DNA from: Balneolaceae bacterium
GTDB taxonomy: Bacteria; Bacteroidota; Rhodothermia; Balneolales; Balneolaceae
Assembly: GCA_007134665.1 (NCBI GenBank)
Contig: SLKH01000084.1
Span: 1-11,370 of the forward strand
Direction of reading: 5' to 3'
DNA: 11,370 bases
A program made the translations under genes and the position numbers. Of this stretch, positions 1 to 6,234 are shown piece by piece. Every line of letters begins with the position of its first letter. Positions within the stretch are counted from its first letter, which is position 1. The notes below the pieces were generated by a model, which made no database searches, was not told the origin of the DNA, and was given only the letters and a program-made list of their open reading frames with translations.

Positions 1-906
1 ATAGGATGTATCAGGCGTACTGAAACTCTGAAAACGGTTCCCCGTTGCCGGACGCTCCCGATACCTGAAACCAAGATTCGTGAACCAATTCGCATTATTT
101 GTCATAAAATTCATATTGCCGGTAAGTCCCACTCGTCCGGGCAGGCCTGCATTTCCGACAATGTTCCCGTGAAATCCGGCCATCCGGTTCCGTTTTAATA
201 TAATATTGATCACACCCGCATCGCCTTCTGCGTCATATCTGGCAGACGGATTGGTAATCACCTCGATTCTGTCAATATTTTCCGATGGAATAGCTGCCAA
301 TGCTTCCGAACCACCGCTTAAAAGTGCTGATGGCCTGCCGTTAATCAATATTCGTACGTTTTCACTTCCCCTCAGGCTAACCTGCCCGTCAAAATCCGTT
401 TCAACAGAAGGAACGTTATCGAGAAGGTCGAGGGCAGTTCCACCGAAGGTTTCAATATCGCCATCTGCACGATATACCCTTCGGTCAAATCTCATTTCCA
501 TATCCATTACATTTGCTTCGACGACCACTTCATCCAGAACTTCTACTGTTTCCTGTAAATGAATATCTCCAAGATCTTGTGATTCACCTTCTGAAATTTC
601 AACTTCCTGCTCGTAGGTTTCAAAAGAGAGATACGAAATCCTAACCAGGTAAATTCCCGGATCAAGTTCTATCGAAAATGAGCCATCCATTGATGTGGCC
701 ACACCTGTGATCAGGTCAAGGTTTTCAGGGTCCAGAATTGCTATGGATGCATTTGGAATGGTATTTTCGTCCGGATTATATACAATCCCCTCAATGGTTC
801 CCTCATTACGATCTGTTGAGGCCTCTGAATCGTGATTGATCCCGTGTGCAGCATTTAAACTGATCGGCAAAAATAGAATCACTAAGCTTGTAAAAAATTT
901 GATCAT
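1..906 (-). CDS. TonB-dependent outer-membrane receptor, N-terminal part (runs off left edge)
   Basis: This is the first 302 codons of an outer-membrane beta-barrel receptor, cut by the window edge. The start is the ATG at 906, chosen because it gives a classic signal peptide (residues 1 to about 20, hydrophobic core FFTSLVILFLPISL). Residues about 36-118 form a carboxypeptidase-like regulatory domain (GTIEGIVYN start, DGSFSIEL and GIYLVRISY strands). LDEVVVEA at 124-131 resembles the TonB-box linker. The plug follows at about 140-240 with LLDNVPSVE, VSLRG, ILINGRPSALLSG, IDRIEVITNPSARYDAEG and GVINIILK, after which barrel strands begin. The motif set, including the RFDRRVY stretch before the plug, matches the 'outer membrane beta-barrel family' receptors of Bacteroidota rather than SusC. 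Such receptors import ligands using TonB energy; the ligand cannot be read from this part. No SusD-like gene lies upstream. It is 131 bp downstream of the lipase on the same strand, so it may have its own promoter. Confidence 0.93.
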   Translation of the reverse strand, partial: MIKFFTSLVILFLPISLNAAHGINHDSEASTDRNEGTIEGIVYNPDENTIPNASIAILDPENLDLITGVATSMDGSFSIELDPGIYLVRISYLSFETYEQEVEISEGESQDLGDIHLQETVEVLDEVVVEANVMDMEMRFDRRVYRADGDIETFGGTALDLLDNVPSVETDFDGQVSLRGSENVRILINGRPSALLSGGSEALAAIPSENIDRIEVITNPSARYDAEGDAGVINIILKRNRMAGFHGNIVGNAGLPGRVGLTGNMNFMTNNANWFTNLGFRYRERPATGNRFQSFSTPDTSY

Positions 907-977
907 ACGGATGAGATTATTATCGGCTTTCCTAACGATACAAATTAAGGAATACAATAAATCCCTTAAGATCAATA

Positions 978-995
978 TTTATAATGTTTTATAAA
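978..995. promoter_or_regulatory. AT-only 7-bp dyad in front of the receptor gene
   Basis: The gap 907-1037 lies between the end of the lipase and the start of the receptor, both on the minus strand. It contains a perfect inverted repeat TTTATAA-TGTT-TTATAAA. The stem has no GC pairs, so it would be a poor terminator; an operator or a DNA-melting element near the receptor promoter is equally possible. On the minus strand a TTAATTTG box (one mismatch to the Bacteroidota TAnnTTTG -7 element) lies nearer the start codon, without a clear -33 partner. Confidence 0.25.
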
Positions 996-1037
996 CTTTT
1001 ACAAATTCAGCTTTAACAAATAATCATTGAAAGGAAA

Positions 1038-2270
1038 CTAATTTTGCCCGAGAAACCAGAGGAATGATTCATAGAAAAAGGTTTCAGCTGTACTCAGATG
1101 GGTACCCTCTTCTACTGTATAAAATGTCAAATCTCTGCTTCCGGCATTTCTCAGGTTATCGACTGATCTTACCGCTTCTGAATGGGGAATAATCTCATCA
1201 TTTTCGCCGTGGTAGATTCGCAGAGGAGTTTGATAACTGAAAAAAGTTAAATCATTATTCATTAATGCCTCACGAAACTGGGGTTCACCACCAGAGATAT
1301 ACTGCTGTCTGAAAGTATTTCGAATTAATAAATCGGTTTGATTTGTTAATCTCTCTTCGATCTGGCCGCCAAAATATCCGCCCCTGAAAAGCTCATCCGA
1401 TACAATTCGAATGTCGTAGGGACTGTTAAAGAATCTGTTCATTGGGTCCGTCGGAAAATAATAATTGCGGTATGCCTTCAGAAAAAAAGCATAATAGGGA
1501 GGAAAAGTAATTTCACTTCGTTCAAGAAGTACTGCTGTCAAATCTTCAAGATTATATGCTCCTCCCCCAGCAGATGCTTTACTGATTTCAAACCGATTTT
1601 GCGGATCGGACTCAACAGCTCTGGTGAGTGCAAGGGTGCTTGTGCCTCCCTGTGAATACCCTCCTGCAAGTAATTCTCCATTCCACCTGATTTCTTCCGA
1701 TTCAAAAAGCTCTGTCGTTGCAAGAAGCATATCAAAACCTACCATACCGTCTGAAATCGTTAACATAAACGGGTGCAACATATTACTGCTGCTACCCCAT
1801 CCCAGGAGGTCTGGCATAATGGTTATGAAACCGGCCGACCCAAAAACAAAACCCAGATTTCCCCATGCCGTATTAGAACCGTTGGGTGATTGCAAACTCA
1901 CATTAGACGGAGCTTCAGATTCATGAAAAATTGCAGAGCGGTGCAGGCTTAACAGTGTAGCCGGATTATTCCTTTCCGGTACGAGTACGAGTCCCGATGC
2001 CTGGACCTGATTTCCATTTGGCTCTTCTGTGCGGTAAACAATACGATAAACCATTACATCATATGCCAGAAACGGCTTAATGACTGATGGGTAAAAATCG
2101 GAGATTTCATCTGAATTCAGGGTTCCGATATTTTCGTAGGATATAAGTGTATTCCAAAGGGTGACTCCATCATCATCGCCATCGGTAAAAAGATCACAAG
2201 ATGAAAATATTACAAGTGAAAACAGTAATATCAGGAAAGCGGAGAAGTACCTATTTATATTCAACAACAT
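1038..2270 (-). CDS. Lipoprotein alpha/beta hydrolase, secretory-lipase-like esterase
   Basis: This 410-residue exported serine hydrolase probably cleaves lipid or other esters at the outer membrane or cell surface. Residues 1-24 are a lipoprotein signal peptide (RYFSAFLILLFSLVIFSSC), with Cys25 as the lipidation site, followed by an acidic DLFTDGDDD spacer often seen in surface-exposed lipoproteins of this group. Catalytic residues visible by motif are Ser206 in GYSQGG, Asp358 in HGENDEIIP and His391 in EEGTHLS, in the expected order. PDLLGWGSS at about 153-161 resembles the PDY-GYG-S segment of the secretory lipase family (LIP, PF03583 type), which supports that family over a generic hydrolase. 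Length is normal for the family and the triad is intact. The ATG at 2270 gives the best signal peptide; no Shine-Dalgarno is seen. The gene is divergent from the phosphodiesterase gene. The substrate is not predictable; a cell-wall or polymer esterase remains possible. Confidence 0.88.
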   Translation of the reverse strand: MLLNINRYFSAFLILLFSLVIFSSCDLFTDGDDDGVTLWNTLISYENIGTLNSDEISDFYPSVIKPFLAYDVMVYRIVYRTEEPNGNQVQASGLVLVPERNNPATLLSLHRSAIFHESEAPSNVSLQSPNGSNTAWGNLGFVFGSAGFITIMPDLLGWGSSSNMLHPFMLTISDGMVGFDMLLATTELFESEEIRWNGELLAGGYSQGGTSTLALTRAVESDPQNRFEISKASAGGGAYNLEDLTAVLLERSEITFPPYYAFFLKAYRNYYFPTDPMNRFFNSPYDIRIVSDELFRGGYFGGQIEERLTNQTDLLIRNTFRQQYISGGEPQFREALMNNDLTFFSYQTPLRIYHGENDEIIPHSEAVRSVDNLRNAGSRDLTFYTVEEGTHLSTAETFFYESFLWFLGQN

Positions 2271-2567
2271 GACGAACTTTTCAAGGTTAAACCATTTGTA
2301 TATTTCATTTTCAGACAGGCGGTGTAATCATAAAACTTTGTTCTGATCGTAGTATTAAAGAGCGATAAGAATAAAATCCGTTACAGGTATTTCTTTAACA
2401 AACTTTACAGAAAATCCGGCCTCTTCATACATTAGCATATTGCATAAATTAGTTCAAATTTAACTTTTTTGAAGCATCATAAAATAGATTATCTTTTCAT
2501 AGTTTTTTCCGAACAGTTTCATGCCCTGTAGTAACTATTTAATGATTATATCAGCAGATCAATAGAC
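2271..2567. promoter_or_regulatory. Divergent intergenic region between lipase and phosphodiesterase genes
   Basis: This 297-bp AT-rich spacer must hold promoters for both flanking genes. On the minus strand a TAAATTTG octamer matches the TAnnTTTG -7 box of Bacteroidota but has no clear TTG -33 partner at the right distance. The 13-mer AGCGATAAGAATA at 2361-2373 recurs exactly at 5862-5874 in front of another minus-strand gene. I see no RNA gene, no convincing hairpin and no plausible small ORF here. Confidence 0.5.
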
Positions 2568-4199
2568 GTGTTCAAGATCAGAGAAGCATTCCTTACAGTC
2601 ATTTTCTTATTTATTCTGTTTCAGCCTGTCTTTTCAAACAGTTCTGAAGATGGAAAACCAGCAAAATACATATTAATTCATCTGGATTCCGTTGCCAGTT
2701 ATTACCTGGAAACCGAAATGGAGAAGGGAAATCTGCCTAATATCAAAAAAACGATTGAGGAAGGTGGGCTGATCAGCCATGCCGTTACTTATTTCCCCAG
2801 TAAAACTCCAACAGTAATATCAAGCCTGCGAACCGGCACACCAATCGAAGAAACAACACTTGTTGGCTGGGTAGGCGAAAACAGGGAAACCGGTGAAATT
2901 ATTGGTGGAACCCGCACCTTTATTAAAATGATGTGGAGTAAATCAAGGCTCTCGGCCACTAACCTTCTGTATGGTATTCCCGGCCTGGATCGCCTTGCAG
3001 GAATCGCACTTGATAATGTTCCGGACTACCTTGAAAAATACAGAACTCTTGAGTTTTATTGGTATGCCGTTGACAGTTATGGCCATTTTTTCGGGGAAGA
3101 AAGTTACCTTCACAAACTCCATGTTTTTGACAAACATTTTGGAAGGCTGATGAACCGCCTGGATGATGATGTCAATGTCATTGTATATGCTGATCACGGA
3201 ATGCTTTTTGGCGAAGGTATAAGAACTGATAAAAACATCAAGGATACTTTCGAAGACAGGATCAGAAAAGTACATTACCCGAATGTGTATGTTGATGATG
3301 AAGTAGATATTTCAACACTTGCAAGAGAAATTGTAGAACAAACCAGTATTGATTTTACATTCTACCGGAGTGGCATCAATCATATAACAGGATATCATCA
3401 GGATGGCACTGTATACATCAGAAAAGAGAACTCACGTTTTTGTTACGATTATGAAGATTCAGACCCTTTTGGGTATGATACCCTTGGTTATAATGGTGAC
3501 TGTTATACTGCTGATGATTGGTTAGAAATGACTTATGACTATACCTATCCGGTCGTTCCGATTAAAATGTTCGGGTTTCTCTCAAATCCGGGTTCGGGGG
3601 ATATATTAGCACTTCTTGATAAACCCAAATACAGCCAAACCAGTTACAGCAGAAGAGGTAATCACGGTGGAATTACAAACCGGGACATCTCAATTCCGAT
3701 CATTTTGAGAGGGCCGGATGTAGAATTTCTGTACGACAGGGATACAATGTGGCTTCAACATCTCTTCACCGAAATTGATAATGCTGATTTTAATTACAGG
3801 CCAGCCAGGAGTGAACACTACATCAGCATGTGGCACAATCCGGACCGGAATATCAACACAGTACAGCTCGCATTTTCACCCTATTACAGGCTTGCATTTG
3901 GCGCTGAATTGCACTTTTCTGATCCGATGCATTTTGAGCACTATCAATTCTGGGGTAAATTTGACCTCTTTCGAAGTTATCTTGCAAGAATCTGGATTGG
4001 CACGGGTATTGACATTGAAAACGGAGATCCACAGCCGATGGGATTTGTTCGCCATAAACTGACATATCGCAATTTATCAGCTATATCCACCTTATCAACG
4101 ACCGGAAATCACAGGTTTGCACTTGAATACCGTTTTGTAAAACCTTTATCACTTCAGGTTGTGAATTTTAATTCTTTCGGATTGAGAGTTCACTTTTAG
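2568..4199 (+). CDS. Exported type I phosphodiesterase / nucleotide pyrophosphatase-family protein with beta-rich C-terminus
   Basis: This 543-residue member of the alkaline phosphatase superfamily (PF01663-like) would hydrolyse a phosphodiester or phosphomonoester outside the cytoplasm using two metal ions. The start is a GTG: the only in-frame option before the upstream TAA at 2532 that keeps the signal peptide (AFLTVIFLFILFQPVFS, residues about 7-23). The metal and catalytic set follows the NPP pattern: Asp40 (HLDS), Thr80 as nucleophile (FPSKTPT), Asp169 and His173 (DSYGH), Asp209 and His210 (ADHG), and His366 (RGNHGG). Cys292 and Cys312 could pair. Residues about 428-543 do not belong to the enzyme core. 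They read as alternating beta-strands and end in FGLRVHF, resembling the terminal strand signal of outer-membrane barrels. The substrate is unknown; nucleotide, glycerophosphodiester or phosphonate are all possible. The DUF2459 gene follows on the same strand. Confidence 0.87.
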   Translation: MFKIREAFLTVIFLFILFQPVFSNSSEDGKPAKYILIHLDSVASYYLETEMEKGNLPNIKKTIEEGGLISHAVTYFPSKTPTVISSLRTGTPIEETTLVGWVGENRETGEIIGGTRTFIKMMWSKSRLSATNLLYGIPGLDRLAGIALDNVPDYLEKYRTLEFYWYAVDSYGHFFGEESYLHKLHVFDKHFGRLMNRLDDDVNVIVYADHGMLFGEGIRTDKNIKDTFEDRIRKVHYPNVYVDDEVDISTLAREIVEQTSIDFTFYRSGINHITGYHQDGTVYIRKENSRFCYDYEDSDPFGYDTLGYNGDCYTADDWLEMTYDYTYPVVPIKMFGFLSNPGSGDILALLDKPKYSQTSYSRRGNHGGITNRDISIPIILRGPDVEFLYDRDTMWLQHLFTEIDNADFNYRPARSEHYISMWHNPDRNINTVQLAFSPYYRLAFGAELHFSDPMHFEHYQFWGKFDLFRSYLARIWIGTGIDIENGDPQPMGFVRHKLTYRNLSAISTLSTTGNHRFALEYRFVKPLSLQVVNFNSFGLRVHF

Positions 4200-4264
4200 A
4201 ATCAACAAATCAATGTCAGATTTTGATTTATAAAAGCTCTGATTTCCCGTTTCTCTTTACTGCA

Positions 4265-4299
4265 AGGCTGAGTTCTATAAAGCCTGTATTTTATCTATT
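4265..4299 (+). terminator. Possible weak terminator after the phosphodiesterase gene
   Basis: AGGCT (4265-4269) and AGCCT (4281-4285) can pair around an 11-nt loop, and the sequence after the stem is T-rich (GTATTTTATCTATTTT). The stem is only 5 bp, so this is a tentative Rho-independent terminator or attenuator between the phosphodiesterase gene and the DUF2459 gene. Confidence 0.25.
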
Positions 4300-4338
4300 T
4301 TGAAGCGGATATCAAATAAACCAAGTCTGCCTGATGTC

Positions 4339-4983
4339 ATGAAATGTACTACATTAATCATCTTTATTCTGATCATTACAGGGTGCCTGGGTCCCGTTAC
4401 TGATCTTTACCCTGAAGATGATGAACACAGGCCTCATCCGGTTTATATTCTAAGTCATGGCTGGCATGTCGGTATCGCAATCGAATCGCGACATATACTG
4501 GATAAAATTCCCGAACATGATCAGTTTCCACTAACAGAATTCCTGAAATTCGGGTGGGGCGATAATAAATATTATCCTCATCAAGATCCTGGTTTTGGTT
4601 TACTCCTGAGAGCTGCACTACTTCCAACCCGAAGTGTACTTCATGTAGTTGGAATTGATATACCAATCGAGAACTTTTTTACCGGCAGTGATATCATTAA
4701 AGTAAAAGTTACGGAGGACGGGATAAACAAGCTTGCAGAATTCATTGCCGGCCGTTTCAGGCTTGATGATCAGAATAACATAACCTTTGTTGCTGACGGA
4801 TATTACAGGAACTCAGCATTCTTTGAAGCAACCGGCAGATATTTTATTCCAAAAACATCGAATACCTGGACTGCAAGGGCACTTCGGCAAACCGGTGCTC
4901 CGATTACTCCGGTCTATGCGGTAACGTCCGGAAATGTGATATATCAATCCCGGCAATTTGGCGAGGTAATTCACCTGAGATGA
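4339..4983 (+). CDS. DUF2459 (TIGR02117-type) lipoprotein of unknown function
   Basis: This is a 214-residue lipoprotein. I chose the ATG at 4339 because it opens a compact lipoprotein signal (MKCTTLIIFILIITGC, Cys16 lipidated). A TTG at 4300 would add 13 residues ahead of it and is the alternative. The body carries the DUF2459 hallmarks: HGWHVGIAI at about 40-48, FGWGDNKYY at about 71-79, a central SVLHVV strand at about 99-104, then the segment TSNTWTARALRQTGAP at about 173-188 and a PVYAVTSGNV tail. As I recall the family, the residue before NTW is normally Cys and could act with the HGWH histidine as a permuted NlpC/P60-like catalytic pair. Here it is Ser174, so activity may be altered or lost. 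No biochemical role is established for the family. It lies 139 bp after the phosphodiesterase gene on the same strand and converges on the ZIP gene with a 22-bp gap. Confidence 0.85.
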   Translation: MKCTTLIIFILIITGCLGPVTDLYPEDDEHRPHPVYILSHGWHVGIAIESRHILDKIPEHDQFPLTEFLKFGWGDNKYYPHQDPGFGLLLRAALLPTRSVLHVVGIDIPIENFFTGSDIIKVKVTEDGINKLAEFIAGRFRLDDQNNITFVADGYYRNSAFFEATGRYFIPKTSNTWTARALRQTGAPITPVYAVTSGNVIYQSRQFGEVIHLR

Positions 4984-5005
4984 ATATTTCCGGATGATAA
5001 ATAAC

Positions 5006-5842
5006 CTATCCCAGGGAGATGTCAAGTACCATCATCACACAAAATCCGAGGATTGTACCGAGTGTTGCAATATCTGTGTTGCCATGACGCTGGGATGTCG
5101 GAATAAGCTCTTCAACAACCACAAATATCATGGCACCGGCTGCAAATCCGAGGGCATAAGGCAGAATCGGCTGGATGAAGAGTACAGCCACCGCTCCAAG
5201 TACGGCAGACGGTGGATTCACAAGCCCGGATAATTGCCCATAATTAAAGCTTAGAAATTTTGATACACCTTCACCTCTTAAAGGCATGGATACTGCCATC
5301 CCCTCCGGTAAATTCTGAATACTGATCCCTATTGCGAGAACAATGGCTCCCATTACCGAAGCTGTTCCGGTAGGATCGATACCGGAAGCCGCAGCACCAA
5401 ATAATACCCCTACCGCCAAACCTTCCGGGATGTTATGCAAGGTAATTGCCATGACAAGCAATGTTGCCCTTCTCCATTTGGTTTTGACTCCTTCTGCAGC
5501 ATCCTTTGGAAGGCCAAGATGCAGATGTGGCACATAATTGTCAGCAATCCGAATACAGAGGGCACCCATTATAAAACCGATGGTTGCCGGCAGCCATTCA
5601 ATCAAACCGAGTGATTCCGCCATCTCTATCGACGGTTCAATCAGTGACCAGATACTTGCCGCAATCATGATACCCGCCGCAAAACCAAGCATGCTGTCCA
5701 GTAATTTTCTGCTCACTTTACGGTTCAGAAATACGACTGCTGCACCCAGTGAAGTTGTGATCCAGCATAATGTTCCCGCAAGAAATGCCTGGCTAACCGG
5801 CCCCAGATCAAAAAACCACGTTTTAATTGCCTCGAATACCAT
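5006..5842 (-). CDS. ZIP family divalent metal transporter (GufA/BbZIP type)
   Basis: This 278-residue inner-membrane protein with about eight transmembrane helices would import zinc, iron or a similar divalent metal into the cytoplasm. The binuclear metal-site motifs are clear: HNIPEG at 136-141 (helix 4), QNLPEG at 176-181 (helix 5) and VVVEELIP at 241-248 (helix 6). The Gln at the start of the second motif, where ZupT has His, follows the GufA-like bacterial ZIPs such as Bordetella BbZIP, so this is subfamily variation rather than loss. A short His-bearing loop (PHLHLG, 105-110) precedes helix 4, and the long cytoplasmic loop of eukaryotic ZIPs is absent. The ATG at 5842 lies 26 nt downstream of a predicted start site (see the -7 box entry). 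The gene stands alone, convergent with the DUF2459 gene and divergent from gcvP. The metal cannot be told from sequence; no metal-regulator site was recognised. Confidence 0.92.
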   Translation of the reverse strand: MVFEAIKTWFFDLGPVSQAFLAGTLCWITTSLGAAVVFLNRKVSRKLLDSMLGFAAGIMIAASIWSLIEPSIEMAESLGLIEWLPATIGFIMGALCIRIADNYVPHLHLGLPKDAAEGVKTKWRRATLLVMAITLHNIPEGLAVGVLFGAAASGIDPTGTASVMGAIVLAIGISIQNLPEGMAVSMPLRGEGVSKFLSFNYGQLSGLVNPPSAVLGAVAVLFIQPILPYALGFAAGAMIFVVVEELIPTSQRHGNTDIATLGTILGFCVMMVLDISLG

Positions 5843-5861
5843 TCCAGTAATAATTTAATGA

Positions 5862-5882
5862 AGCGATAAGAATACAAAATTA
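5862..5882 (-). promoter_or_regulatory. Bacteroidota-type -7 box and probable transcript start of the ZIP gene
   Basis: Read on the minus strand, TAATTTTG (5882 to 5875) matches the TAnnTTTG -7 consensus of Bacteroidota. It is followed by TATTCTTATCGCT, placing transcription start near 5868 and leaving a leader of roughly 26 nt before the ATG at 5842. A weak TTAAC about 22 nt upstream is the only -33 candidate, so the call rests mainly on the -7 box and its spacing. Confidence 0.4.
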
Positions 5883-6173
5883 TAATAAGTAAATAAAATT
5901 TTTAGTTAAAGCTAAATTAACAAAAGCAATCTTTTACAACTTGAAATAATTACATCGCCAAAACTCAGTGAATCTGCCTGCATCATTCCTTCATCACCAG
6001 ATAGCTTAGTTAAAAATTTTGATAAAAAAGCCTTCTCAAAAGAGATGAGATTCAAACTATTTTTGAATACGACCTGATTATGATCAGTATTCACAAGTCA
6101 ACTGAATCAACCTGGTTTTCATCAGTGAGTTTCGATTCAAAAAACCGTATCTTGGTTGTTGTCATGAAAAAGC

Positions 6174-6194
6174 CCTGAAAATAATTTTTTCAGG
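6174..6194 (-). terminator. 8-bp perfect hairpin before gcvP, terminator-like on the minus strand
   Basis: CCTGAAAA and TTTTCAGG pair perfectly around a 5-nt loop, ending 40 nt before the gcvP ATG. Read on the minus strand the stem is followed by GGCTTTTTC, so it could stop antisense transcription leaving gcvP. Read on the plus strand it lacks a T-tract and would instead be a leader hairpin or operator. Confidence 0.3.
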
Positions 6195-6234
6195 ATTCAA
6201 AATTCAACAAAACCCTTACGATTTAGCCCATTCT

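Larger units (their letters stand above)
5843..6234. other. Non-coding region upstream of gcvP and the ZIP gene, rich in small dyads
   Basis: This 392-bp AT-rich stretch separates two divergent genes. A 60-codon minus-strand frame (5912-6094) is open but has no recognisable domain, start signal or signal peptide, so I do not call it. Dyads seen: ATTCAAA-CTATT-TTTGAAT (6050-6068), TGAATAC-N16-GTATTCA (6064-6093, with CTGAT/ATCAG nested inside) and CCTGAAAA-TAATT-TTTTCAGG (6174-6194). The octamer GATTCAAA occurs at 6049, 6134 and 6194. A TATTTTTG -7-type box (6058-6065) could serve gcvP. An imperfect inverted repeat of about 20 nt links 5895-5917 and 6001-6020. I see no glycine riboswitch landmarks. 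Confidence 0.5.

Noticed and set aside
206..562. 118-codon plus-strand frame
   Set aside because: It lies antisense within the receptor gene, whose minus-strand translation shows clear plug motifs.
5516..5554. Q in place of H in the second ZIP motif as a defect
   Set aside because: GufA-like bacterial ZIP proteins such as BbZIP carry Gln at this position, so it is subfamily variation.
5912..6094. 60-codon minus-strand frame in the gcvP upstream region
   Set aside because: No domain, signal peptide or start signal is recognisable, the region is AT-rich and full of dyads, and its start lies inside one of them. Chance opening is more likely.
6060..6234. Glycine riboswitch before gcvP
   Set aside because: A glycine aptamer would be a natural expectation, but I could not find its conserved core segments or paired stems in the leader.
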